A stretch of DNA of 12,366 nt from an uncultured Collinsella sp. (GCA_900542965.1 UQPY01000060.1:1-12366), one strand, 5' to 3'. Positions 1 through 6,533 are shown, counted from the stretch's first letter. The notes: generated by a model from the letters alone, not told the origin. Program-made: numbers and translations.

Positions 1-11
1 ACGCGCATAAA

Positions 12-49
12 GAAAGCCTCCCATTTCTCATGTCCAAGAAATGGGAGGC
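12..49 (-). terminator. Rho-independent terminator (minus strand)
   Basis: A perfect 13-bp stem (16-28 with 37-49) closes an 8-base loop. Read on the minus strand it is followed by a U-rich run (TTTCTTTA, complement of 15 down to 8). On the plus strand no T-tract follows, so the orientation is minus. It sits downstream, in the minus direction, of the duplicated tRNA-Glu 3' end, so it may once have terminated a second tRNA transcription unit. Confidence 0.8.
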
Positions 50-57
50 AGTTCAGA

Positions 58-95
58 AACGGGCTTCTCGATTTAAATGGTGCCCCCAGCGGGAT
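58..95 (-). pseudogene. Duplicated tRNA-Glu 3' end (tRNA fragment)
   Basis: The 38 bases at 58-95 align without gaps to 248-285 (33 of 38 identical by eye, the last 21 identical), exactly 190 bp away. On the minus strand the copy holds the 3' CCA, the discriminator A, the 3' acceptor strand and the 3' half of the T-stem of the neighbouring tRNA-Glu. It also carries part of that gene's downstream flank, including a piece of its terminator. Homology stops abruptly inside the T-loop, and no anticodon arm, D-arm or 5' acceptor strand follows. It is therefore a tRNA remnant or an attachment-site-like duplication, not a working tRNA. Confidence 0.7.
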
Positions 96-194
96 GTCCG
101 CGTGCGGCTGGCGCCGCCCGCTTTCGCTGCGTCGCTCCGCTCCTTGCGTGCTGCGCTGGAAAACGCTTGCGCGTTTCCTCAGCTCCGCACCCTG
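96..194. repeat. GC-rich foldable insert between two tRNA fragments
   Basis: About 100 bp between the duplicated tRNA-Glu 3' end and an orphan T-arm. It contains a GCGGC/GCCGC hairpin near 106-119, an AAACGC-TTGC-GCGTTT hairpin near 158-173, and a long-range pairing of GTGCGG with CCGCAC at its two ends. No credible reading frame, start site or ribosome binding site is present. It looks like a small non-coding palindromic element or scar. Whether it recurs elsewhere in the genome cannot be seen from this window. Confidence 0.4.
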
Positions 195-219
195 CCGGGT
201 TCGAATCCCGGCGTTGGAG
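195..219 (+). pseudogene. Orphan tRNA T-arm and 3' acceptor-like fragment
   Basis: Bases 195-211 form a textbook T-arm read on the plus strand: stem CCGGG/CCCGG around the loop TTCGAAT. It is followed by seven bases (CGTTGGA) that could be a 3' acceptor strand. The matching 5' strand (TCCAACG) is absent within a tRNA length upstream, and there is no anticodon arm and no encoded CCA. It is oriented opposite to the neighbouring tRNA-Glu, so it is not part of that gene. Most likely it is the tail of a different, decayed or recombined tRNA. Confidence 0.5.
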
Positions 220-222
220 AAG

Positions 223-257
223 AAAAAAAGCCCGTCACCGCAAGGGTAACGGGCTTT
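223..257 (-). terminator. Rho-independent terminator of tRNA-Glu
   Basis: A 9-bp stem (227-235 with 249-257) continues inward by three pairs after one C-A mismatch, around a GCAAG loop. Read on the minus strand it ends in seven consecutive T's (complement of 229-223). It begins 11 bases past the tRNA-Glu CCA end. On the plus strand only a weak TTTGCATTT follows, so any plus-strand activity would be secondary. Confidence 0.85.
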
Positions 258-267
258 GCATTTCAAA

Positions 268-344
268 TGGTGCCCCCAGCGGGATTCGAACCCGCGATAT
301 CCACCTTGAAAGGGTGGCGTCCTTGGCCGCTAGACGATGGGGAC
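268..344 (-). tRNA. tRNA-Glu (anticodon UUC)
   Basis: Read on the minus strand, the gene starts at 344 with acceptor strand GTCCCCA, which pairs with TGGGGGC near the 3' end (one G-T pair). The discriminator A and an encoded CCA (268-270) follow. The anticodon stem CCACC/GGTGG encloses the loop CTTTCAA, giving anticodon UUC for glutamate. The T-arm is GCGGG-TTCGAAT-CCCGC and a D-arm with CTAGCGGCCAAG is present. All four arms fold, so this is a functional tRNA. A terminator follows 11 bases downstream and an extended -10 promoter lies directly upstream. Its 3' end is duplicated 190 bp away (58-95). Confidence 0.96.
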
Positions 345-352
345 AGCGGGAA

Positions 353-363
353 AGAGTATAGCA
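353..363 (-). promoter_or_regulatory. tRNA-Glu promoter, extended -10
   Basis: On the minus strand TATACT occupies 360 down to 355 and is preceded by TG plus one base, an extended -10 element. Only ten bases separate it from the tRNA 5' end, so the pre-tRNA leader would be a few nucleotides. No good -35 hexamer is visible at 16-18 bases, which fits an extended -10 promoter. Confidence 0.6.
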
Positions 364-400
364 GACTTTTTTGCCGGCGCGTATATCGTTGGCAAACTGG

Positions 401-435
401 AAAACCACCACAAAGGTGCCTGTCCCCTTTGTGGT
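401..435 (-). terminator. REP-like hairpin after murT-gatD
   Basis: A perfect 10-bp stem (407-416 with 426-435) encloses a 9-base loop containing GCCTGTCC. It starts 10 bases after the MurT-GatD stop codon. In the minus direction it is followed by GGTTTTCC, a weak U-run, so it may serve as that gene's terminator. From memory, the GGTGCCTGTCCCC core resembles repeated extragenic palindromes associated with TnpA-REP (IS200-like) transposases in several phyla. That link is an inference and no transposase lies in this window. Confidence 0.45.
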
Positions 436-444
436 AGTGGGGCG

Positions 445-2622
445 TTAGGGGAGGAGCTTCATGGCGGCGTCGTGAGCGGTGTGCTCGTAGGTGTCGTCGA
501 GGGGCTTGAGCGGCAGCAGAGCGTTGGCCTGTGCACCGCCGCGGCGCTCGAGGGCGTGGGCGATGAGCCAGTCGGCGAGCTCGGGGTTCTTGGGGAGCGC
601 CGGTCCGTGCAGGTACGTGCCGATGACGCCCTTGTAGATGAGGCCCTCGAAGCCATCGTCGCCGTTGTTGCCGGTACCCGTGACGACGGACGTTCCGAGC
701 GGCGTGGCCTCTGTATCGAGCAGGGTGCGGCCGCCATGGTTCTCGAATCCCACAAAGGGCTCGGGTGCCAGGTCGGTCTTAACGGCGACGTTGCCGATCA
801 GGCGGTCGGAGCCGCGTACGGTTTCGGCGGCAATGACGCCCAGACCCTCGATGCGATCCTCGCCCATATAGTACGAACGGCCGAGCAGCTGATAGCTGCC
901 ACAGATGGCAAGCAGCGAGCCGCCATCCTTAACATAGGCCGCGACCTTGTCTTTTTGGGCGAGCAGCTCGTGTGCCACAGCTAGCTGGTCGCGGTCGGAG
1001 CCGCCACCCATCATGACGATATCGGCATCGGTCAAATCAAGCGTTTCGCCCATACGGACCTCGTCTACACGCACGGGAATGCCACGCCAGGCGCAGCGGC
1101 GTTCGAGCGCGATAACATTGCCGCCGTCGCCGTAGAGGTTAAGGGCATCGGGATACAGGTAGACGATGCGCAGCGGGCGCGAAAGCTCGACCGGCGCAAT
1201 ATCGGTGGGGACAGCGCTACCATCGGCGCACGGTGCAGCGTGGGCGGCAACCGTGGCCGCATCGGTGCCTTTGAGTCCGTCGAGTTCTTTGACCAGCGGC
1301 GGGAAGGCCGTGTAGTTGGCGACGGCGTAGAAGGTGTCATCGGCGGCCTCGTCTGCCACGGCGCCGATCGCCTGCGCGACGTCCGAGATAATCGCGGCAT
1401 CGATGCCGGCGTACTTGAGGCGTACCTGCATGTCGTGCGCACGCGTGCCTCCGGCAAAGGCGACAAGACCCGGCGCGTCGGCGATGCGCTCGAAGTCGAC
1501 ATCGTAGATCCACGAGACATCGTGGCCGTCGGCATCGTTATCGTTTAGGAAGAAGGCGCAGAGCCTGCCACCTGCCGTTTTAATGGACTGGATCTGGCGA
1601 TCGAAGCCCACGGGATTCTTGGCCAGGTTGGCCTCGACGGTGCGGCCGGCAATATCCCAACGGCCCATGCGACCACCTGCTGGCACGTAGGCATCGAGCG
1701 TGGGCTGCAGATGCGCCGCGTCCACGCCCAGCTCGTGCGCCGCAAAGAAGGCGGCGGCAACGTTATAGACCATGTACAGGCCGTTGTAGCGCGTGGCGAT
1801 GTGCACGGCGGGCGCGTTGGCCTCGGGTCCAAAGGCCAGGTCAAAGCCGTAGCCGTCGCAGCCGAGCTCAACGCCCGTCACGCGGCGGAGCAGCGCGGGG
1901 CGACCCCAGCCGCACGAAGGGCAATGATAGGCGCCCAGCTGTCCGTACTGCACATAGTCGTATTCCAGCGGGGCGTTGCACTGCGAGCAAAAACGCGAGT
2001 CGCTAATGCGGTCGGACTCGGTGCCCGTGGCGCCGTCGATGCCAAAGGCGATGCTCGTGTTGGGGACGCGCGCGGCGATCGAGGCGCACAGCGGATCGTC
2101 GGCGTTGTAGATGAGCGTTGTCGTCGGAGAGAGCTCCAACGCATGGGCGATGACGTCTTGGGTATGGTCGATCTCGCCGTAGCGGTCTAGCTGGTCGCGG
2201 AACAGGTTGAGCAGCACAAAGTACGTCGGCTTGAGCTTGGGCAGAACGCGTACGGTGTAGAGCTCGTCGCACTCAAAGACGCCCACGCGCTTGCCGCTGC
2301 TGGCGTGCTTAAGGCCGCCGCGGGCCTCGAGCAGAGCACCCACCACGCCAGGCTCCATATTGTTGCCGGCACGGTTGCACACCACGGTAGCGCCGCTGGC
2401 AGCAACGGCGTCAGCGATGAGGTTGGAGGTGGTGGTCTTGCCATTAGTACCGGTAATCACCACGCTGCGGTCGACAAGGCCGGCGAGGTCGCTCAGCAAC
2501 TCGGGGTCGATCTTCATGGCGATGCGGCCGGGGAGTACGCCGCCCTGGCGCTTAAGGATAGAGCGCAGCCCCCAGCGGGCGATATCGCTCGAGGTGCAGG
2601 CGAGAGATGAGCGGGAGTTCAT
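445..2622 (-). CDS. murT-gatD: Lipid II isoglutaminyl synthase, MurT-GatD fusion
   Basis: A single 725-residue protein combining both subunits of the cytoplasmic enzyme that converts D-glutamate to D-isoglutamine in the lipid II stem peptide, using ATP and glutamine. Residues about 1-455 are a MurT-type Mur ligase. They show the P-loop GTNGKTTT (58-65), a four-cysteine zinc ribbon (C212, C215, C234, C237) inserted in the central domain, and the DUF1727-type motif LNDNDADGHDVSW, whose D368 matches the catalytic aspartate known in S. aureus MurT. A 25-30 residue linker follows. Residues about 483-725 are a GatD-type class I glutamine amidotransferase with nucleophile C574 (AICGSYQLLG), the conserved FENHGGRT (626-633) and catalytic H672 (TYLHGP). 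The start at 2622 has AGGA eight bases upstream. It lies 45 bp behind the preceding gene and is probably the last gene of a three-gene operon. In staphylococci and streptococci the subunits are separate genes. Confidence 0.93.
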   Translation of the reverse strand: MNSRSSLACTSSDIARWGLRSILKRQGGVLPGRIAMKIDPELLSDLAGLVDRSVVITGTNGKTTTSNLIADAVAASGATVVCNRAGNNMEPGVVGALLEARGGLKHASSGKRVGVFECDELYTVRVLPKLKPTYFVLLNLFRDQLDRYGEIDHTQDVIAHALELSPTTTLIYNADDPLCASIAARVPNTSIAFGIDGATGTESDRISDSRFCSQCNAPLEYDYVQYGQLGAYHCPSCGWGRPALLRRVTGVELGCDGYGFDLAFGPEANAPAVHIATRYNGLYMVYNVAAAFFAAHELGVDAAHLQPTLDAYVPAGGRMGRWDIAGRTVEANLAKNPVGFDRQIQSIKTAGGRLCAFFLNDNDADGHDVSWIYDVDFERIADAPGLVAFAGGTRAHDMQVRLKYAGIDAAIISDVAQAIGAVADEAADDTFYAVANYTAFPPLVKELDGLKGTDAATVAAHAAPCADGSAVPTDIAPVELSRPLRIVYLYPDALNLYGDGGNVIALERRCAWRGIPVRVDEVRMGETLDLTDADIVMMGGGSDRDQLAVAHELLAQKDKVAAYVKDGGSLLAICGSYQLLGRSYYMGEDRIEGLGVIAAETVRGSDRLIGNVAVKTDLAPEPFVGFENHGGRTLLDTEATPLGTSVVTGTGNNGDDGFEGLIYKGVIGTYLHGPALPKNPELADWLIAHALERRGGAQANALLPLKPLDDTYEHTAHDAAMKLLP

Positions 2623-2667
2623 GAAGTCGTTCCTAACGTGAATGACATGGTCGGGGCGATCGCGTCG

Positions 2668-3711
2668 CTAAAATCCGTAGCGGCGCGCAAATTCCTGGGC
2701 GAGCTGCGATACATCTTCGCAGGCGTTGGCCCAGGGGGCAAAGTCGGGGGTGTCCGAGATAATGCCGTCGGCCTCCCAAACTGCCTGGTGCGAAAGGTCC
2801 CAGGGGTCGCGCGGCTCGGGTCGGCAGGGAAGATACGGCGTCTGGTACATGGGGTTCAGCAAGAAGAACGCGCCACCCTCGCAACGGTTAGCGAACTCAC
2901 GCAGCGCGCGCGTCGCCGGGCGCATCTTGTTTGTTTTGAACAGCAGAATCGTGCGGGCGAGCAGGTACCAAGGAGAGTTTTCGAGTGCGTCTGCCCCCAT
3001 CTGTTCCTCGAGCTGATGCGCCAGGGCAAAAAAGCCGTCTTGGTCTTCCAAGCGGGCGAGGGCGAGCAACACGGTGCCTGCGGCCCGAGTGGGATAGCCT
3101 TCTGCTTTAAGGACGCGGCGGGCGTAGTTGGCAGCAGCGCGGTAGCGGGCGCTCGCCATGCACAGCTGCGAGATGGCCTCGAGCGTGTGGAGCCACCCGA
3201 TAAGGGCCGGCTCGCTCACGGTAAGGTCCGCTGCGGTGACACCGTCGGCCAAAACATTATTGGCCCAGTAGTGCGGGGCCTCCATATCAAACCCGGGCAC
3301 GCTCTGTTGCAGGTAGTCGGCCGTGCTCGTCTCGAGCTTCATCAGGTCGCCCAGGCAGGCGTCGACGGGCGTGTCCGCTAGGATGATGGCGAGTAGCTGG
3401 GCATCGACGGCCAGCGCATCGATGCGGACGATCTTGAGCAGTTCATCACGCATATCGTCGAACAGGCGGTTGCGCGTCTGCTCAAATTCCTCGTCGCTGC
3501 CCATGTCCTCGATGCGATGGAGCTCGTCGAGCAGGTGGCGATGAACACCGGCATAGGACAGCAGCGCCTGAGCATGCTCGGACTGCGCATACTTTTGGGG
3601 ATTCGCACTAATGTCGTTATGGACAAGCTCGCGTGCTGCATCGGTGAGCTCGGGGTGCGACGCCAGATAGGTGCGCTCCAAGTAGGCGGGGATGTAGACG
3701 CTCGGATCCAT
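2668..3711 (-). CDS. Helical-repeat protein of unknown function
   Basis: 347 residues. I do not recognise a named family. The protein is almost wholly alpha-helical in appearance, with no signal peptide and no membrane segment, so it is probably cytoplasmic. Residues about 170-280 look like degenerate TPR/Sel1-type helix pairs: an ARYR...A.RRVL block at 188-201, then ALARLE (217-222), SPWYLLA (246-252) and ALREFANRC (269-277). The tail (298-347) is rich in Trp and Pro, with DPWDL and DFAPWANA. The same order of landmarks appears in the adjacent upstream gene, so the two look like diverged tandem duplicates. Its ATG overlaps the upstream stop by one base (TAATG), which implies translational coupling. 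The fused murT-gatD follows after 45 bp. A link to cell-wall synthesis is inferred only from this operon position. Confidence 0.8.
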   Translation of the reverse strand: MDPSVYIPAYLERTYLASHPELTDAARELVHNDISANPQKYAQSEHAQALLSYAGVHRHLLDELHRIEDMGSDEEFEQTRNRLFDDMRDELLKIVRIDALAVDAQLLAIILADTPVDACLGDLMKLETSTADYLQQSVPGFDMEAPHYWANNVLADGVTAADLTVSEPALIGWLHTLEAISQLCMASARYRAAANYARRVLKAEGYPTRAAGTVLLALARLEDQDGFFALAHQLEEQMGADALENSPWYLLARTILLFKTNKMRPATRALREFANRCEGGAFFLLNPMYQTPYLPCRPEPRDPWDLSHQAVWEADGIISDTPDFAPWANACEDVSQLAQEFARRYGF

Positions 3712-4787
3712 TAGAGGTCCCCTCCCTTAAATGGAAGCCCCTGCTCGGCTGCACGCAGGATGCGCTCGTCGATCTGGGAGCGCACGATGTCGTTGGTGGC
3801 GACCCAGGCGGCAAAGCTGGCGTTGTCGGGCGCGCCCAGGCCCTCCTGTAGCACCGGCGTCGCCTCGGACAGGGCAAGGACGAGCTCATCGGTGGAGCCC
3901 ACGCCCACGTTGACGCGGGCATAGACGCCATCGGGAAACTCGGTTTGGAAGTAGAGCGCCTCGGCTGCGTGCGGGCACGAGCGCGCAAGGATGCGCAGGT
4001 AGTGTTCGGCGCCCTCGTAATCCAGCTCGCGCCAGGCAGCGCTCATCAGCGCGATGAGCGTCCACGGGTCCAAGTTGCGTTCCGCATCCTTGGGACGACG
4101 GCGCAGCGGCGTGTTGGCAAGATAGGGGACGGAGTGGGCAGAGCGAAAGCGCTTGAGCTCCTCAGCGGGGTATTCGAGCTTTGCCATGGCGAACATTGCG
4201 GTGTGGCGGACGCCGGCAGGATCGTTGGGCGCAAAGTCCAAGCTGCGATTTGCGGCTTCGAGCGACATGCGGTAGCGGCCGCTAATGAGCGCGCGCGATG
4301 CCAAGGCGGCAAGCCAGCGCAGGTAGGGACGGCGGGTCAGGTCGCCTGCGGCCTCGCGCTCGTAGGGGTCCTGCGCCGAGGCAATCTTGAGCGCCAGATC
4401 GTGCTCCACCTCGTCGCACTTGGACACCAGATATTGCACGTATTCCTCGTTGGATTCGGCGGTGAGCGCCGTCAGCATGCGCTGGGCATCCCAGTTGGCC
4501 GGATCGAGCGCGGCTGCCTCGCGGAGCATGTTCTCGGCCGCGGCTTCTTCTTGCTCAGCTTGGGCATCGTCGGGGATAAAGGGGATGCGGTAGTCGACAG
4601 CCTCGACCACCTTGGCAATGAGGTGCCCGGCGCGGTCGCGGTCGTGCACGATGAGCGGTGCAGGGTTGCGGGTGAATTGTTCCATTAGACGCTCTACGGC
4701 GGCACCGTCGGTGAGCGGGATATTGTCGCGGCGCAAGGCCTCAAGAACGAGGCGATGGCAATCCTCTTGAATGGGATCGAATGCCAT
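3711..4787 (-). CDS. Helical-repeat (TPR-like) protein, first operon gene
   Basis: 358 residues from the ATG at 4787. That start was chosen because AAAGGAGG sits four bases upstream; an in-frame ATG at 4817 has no such site. The family is not recognised. An acidic helical stretch (75-95) leads into LDPANWDAQRML (94-105), a pattern typical of TPR-type repeats. Further helix pairs follow: YLRWLAALASRALISGRYR (155-173), NRSLDFAPNDPAG (180-192) and DPWTLIALMSAAWRELDY (240-257). There is no signal peptide and no transmembrane helix. RYR, the MAKLE/LARLE motif, PW.L.A and ...FA.W align in order with the downstream gene, so I infer a tandem duplication. It heads the operon that ends in murT-gatD. 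A scaffold or regulatory role is possible but unproven. Confidence 0.82.
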   Translation of the reverse strand: MAFDPIQEDCHRLVLEALRRDNIPLTDGAAVERLMEQFTRNPAPLIVHDRDRAGHLIAKVVEAVDYRIPFIPDDAQAEQEEAAAENMLREAAALDPANWDAQRMLTALTAESNEEYVQYLVSKCDEVEHDLALKIASAQDPYEREAAGDLTRRPYLRWLAALASRALISGRYRMSLEAANRSLDFAPNDPAGVRHTAMFAMAKLEYPAEELKRFRSAHSVPYLANTPLRRRPKDAERNLDPWTLIALMSAAWRELDYEGAEHYLRILARSCPHAAEALYFQTEFPDGVYARVNVGVGSTDELVLALSEATPVLQEGLGAPDNASFAAWVATNDIVRSQIDERILRAAEQGLPFKGGDL

Positions 4788-4824
4788 GGGGCCTCCTTTG
4801 CTGCGGTTAGGGTTCAAATATCTC

Positions 4825-4831
4825 TATATAA
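4825..4831 (-). promoter_or_regulatory. Possible -10 box for the minus-strand operon
   Basis: On the minus strand TTATATA (4831 down to 4825) is an AT-rich -10-like element about 40 bases upstream of the ATG at 4787. The -35 region (CACATG or CCACAT) is a poor match, so this is only a candidate for the operon carrying the two helical-repeat genes and murT-gatD. Confidence 0.3.
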
Positions 4832-5144
4832 GGTTCTAGTTTACCCGCATGTGGCACACCGGGGGTGCCGCACTTGGACTTGCACCTTTGCACCACGAAG
4901 ACGGATGTCGCACAAATGTCGGCACCTTGGACGACCGAGTGGTATCACGGTGCCGCAAACGGTCGATTTTTGGCGGCGAACGGGGCGCATTTTGGAGGGG
5001 CGCAGCCCTGCCCGGGATATGTGGTCAACCTTGATAAAACGTTTGCCCAGCTCGGGAGTATGGATACCGCACAAGGGTCTTCAGGGATAGAAAAAACGTT
5101 TCATCATTGTTGGCTTTAGGTGAATAACTGACCAACCAGAACGG
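4832..5144. other. Divergent intergenic region, no gene supported
   Basis: About 300 bp between divergently transcribed units. Short frames exist on both strands (for example 4865-5119 plus and 4841-5074 minus), but none has a ribosome binding site, a recognisable motif or coding-like composition. The stretch contains two AAACGTTT palindromic cores (5037-5044 and 5094-5101), several near-repeats of the type GCACC/GGTGCC (about 4862-4962) and a TTTGCACCA word (4887-4895) that recurs before the second gldA-like gene. It probably carries regulatory sites for the plus-strand dehydrogenase. Confidence 0.45.
5037..5101. promoter_or_regulatory. Pair of AAACGTTT palindromic cores
   Basis: Two identical 8-bp palindromes with central CG lie at 5037-5044 and 5094-5101, 57 bp apart, both upstream of the -10-like box at 5145. 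A central CG flanked by A's and T's is the usual core of LacI/CcpA-family operators (established knowledge). The flanks here match a CcpA site only partially, so the bound regulator is unknown. Confidence 0.35.
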
Positions 5145-5150
5145 TAAAAT
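5145..5150 (+). promoter_or_regulatory. Candidate -10 box for the iron alcohol dehydrogenase
   Basis: TAAAAT at 5145-5150 is a good -10 match, but no convincing -35 hexamer is found 16-18 bases upstream. If used, transcription would start near 5157, right at the first leader hairpin, giving a leader of about 130 nt before the ATG at 5288. Confidence 0.35.
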
Positions 5151-5156
5151 AGTGTT

Positions 5157-5247
5157 TGTCTGAGCGTTGAGACGTTTAGACATCGCGCATTGTCATCGCC
5201 GGCAACGCGCAAAACGGTCCTAACGGAGCCAATCGGGTGCTCCGTTA
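5157..5247 (+). promoter_or_regulatory. Structured 5' leader with three hairpins
   Basis: Three stems follow one another. The first has 11 pairs with two G-U (5157-5167 with 5172-5182, tetraloop TGAG). The second is GCGCATTG with CAACGCGC (5185-5192 with 5203-5210, one mismatch). The third is a perfect 9-bp stem TAACGGAGC with GCTCCGTTA (5221-5229 with 5239-5247). None is followed by a T-tract, so they are not simple terminators. I match no known riboswitch class. The leader may stabilise the mRNA or bind a regulator. Confidence 0.4.
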
Positions 5248-5287
5248 TATACGCAAGTCTAAGAGGGGCTTGTTTAGGAGGCACAGT

Positions 5288-6511
5288 ATGGGACGTTTTA
5301 CCAATCCTCGCGATCTGTACTTTGGTGAGGGCGCTCGCCACGAGGTGAAGAACCTCAAGGGCAAGAAGGCCATCATCGTTTCTGGCGGCAGCTCTATGCG
5401 CCGCGGCGGGTTCCTGCAGGACGTCGAGAACGACCTTAAGGAAGGCGGTTTCGAGGTCAAGCTGTTCGAGGGCGTCGAGTCCGACCCGTCCATCGAGACG
5501 GTCATGAAGGGCGCCGAGGCCATGCGCGAGTTCGAGCCCGACTGGATTATCGCCATCGGTGGCGGCTCGCCCATCGATGCCGCTAAGGCCATGTGGGTCT
5601 TCTACGAGTATCCCGAGGAGTCCTTCGATAACATCATCCAGCCGTTCAGCTTCCCCGAGCTGCGTCAGAAGGCTCATTTCTGCGCCATCTCCTCTACCTC
5701 CGGCACCGCTACCGAGGTCACCGCGTTCTCCGTCATTACCGACTACGCCAAGGGCATCAAGTACCCGCTGGCCGACTTCAACATCACCCCTGATGTCGCC
5801 ATCGTCGACCCCGAGCTCACCTACACCATGCCCGCCAAGCTGTGCGCTCACACCGGCATGGATGCTCTGACCCACTGCATGGAGGCCTACGTTTCCACCT
5901 GCGCCTCTATGTTCACCGACGCCAATGCTCTGCACGGCATCCGCGAGATCGTCGAGTGGCTGCCCAAGTCCTATGCTGGCGACCATGAGGCCCGTCAGCA
6001 CATGCACGAGGCTCAGTGCATCGCCGGTATCGCCTTCTCCTCGGGCCTGCTCGGAATCGTTCACTCCATGGCTCACAAGACCGGTGCTGCCTTCGAGAAC
6101 GGCCACATCATCCACGGTGCCGCTAACGCCATGTACCTGGGCAAGGTCATCCAGTGGAACTCCAAGGATCCCCGTGCTGCCGAGCGTTACGCTTACGTGG
6201 CCAAGGAGATCCTGCACCTTCCCGGCGAGACCAACGAGGAGCTCATCGCTGCACTCGTCCAGAAGATTCGCGACCTCAACGACCAGCTCAACATTCCGCA
6301 GTCCATCAAGGATTACGCGAATGGTGGCGTGAAGGTCGACGCCGAGAACCCGCAGATGGTTTCCGAGGAGGAGTTCCTCGCCAAGCTGCCCGAGATCGCC
6401 GCGAACGCCGAGCAGGACGCCTGCACGCCCGAGAACCCGCGTGAGACCAAGGCTGCCGACTTCGAGAAGATCCTCAAGGCCTGCTACTACGACACCGATA
6501 TCGATTTCTAA
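5288..6511 (+). CDS. Iron-containing alcohol dehydrogenase, butanol-dehydrogenase type
   Basis: 407 residues from the ATG at 5288, preceded by a perfect AGGAGG with a 6-base spacer. Group III metal-dependent alcohol dehydrogenases reduce aldehydes to alcohols with NAD(P)H in the cytoplasm, disposing of reducing power during fermentation. The N-terminal Rossmann half shows GGGSPIDAAKAM (91-102) and the SSTSGTATEVTAFSVI block (135-150). The C-terminal half carries metal ligands D192 and H196 (GMDALTH) and H259 (GIVHSMAHKTG), with the last histidine in GHIIHG (H273 or H276). Opening GRFTNPRDLYFGEG and the overall order closely resemble clostridial NADPH-dependent butanol dehydrogenases and the ADH half of AdhE. 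No acetaldehyde dehydrogenase domain is attached. The metal-binding loop reads NGHIIHG rather than the more usual IPHG. A strong terminator follows. The exact substrate cannot be read from sequence. Confidence 0.93.
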   Translation: MGRFTNPRDLYFGEGARHEVKNLKGKKAIIVSGGSSMRRGGFLQDVENDLKEGGFEVKLFEGVESDPSIETVMKGAEAMREFEPDWIIAIGGGSPIDAAKAMWVFYEYPEESFDNIIQPFSFPELRQKAHFCAISSTSGTATEVTAFSVITDYAKGIKYPLADFNITPDVAIVDPELTYTMPAKLCAHTGMDALTHCMEAYVSTCASMFTDANALHGIREIVEWLPKSYAGDHEARQHMHEAQCIAGIAFSSGLLGIVHSMAHKTGAAFENGHIIHGAANAMYLGKVIQWNSKDPRAAERYAYVAKEILHLPGETNEELIAALVQKIRDLNDQLNIPQSIKDYANGGVKVDAENPQMVSEEEFLAKLPEIAANAEQDACTPENPRETKAADFEKILKACYYDTDIDF

Positions 6512-6533
6512 TCGACTCTTGTTATCGTAACGA

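Noticed and set aside
78..224. A second complete tRNA gene between the two terminators
   Set aside because: Only a 3' acceptor/T-stem half (minus) and an unrelated T-arm (plus) are present. No anticodon arm or matching 5' acceptor strand can be found on either strand.
30..437. Open frame running through the tRNA region on the plus strand
   Set aside because: It crosses the tRNA, two terminators and the REP-like hairpin, has no ribosome binding site and encodes low-complexity sequence.
4841..5119. Short open frames on both strands in the divergent intergenic region
   Set aside because: No Shine-Dalgarno, no domain-like pattern and mutually overlapping frames. The region is better explained as regulatory DNA.
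5221..5247. Leader hairpin as an intrinsic terminator or attenuator
   Set aside because: The stem is perfect but is followed by TATACGC rather than a T-tract, so termination at this point is unlikely.
5081..6217. Long minus-strand open frame opposite the alcohol dehydrogenase
   Set aside because: It is an antisense shadow of a clearly recognised dehydrogenase, a common result of GC-rich codon bias. The same holds for 6572-7669 and 10298-11449 on the minus strand.
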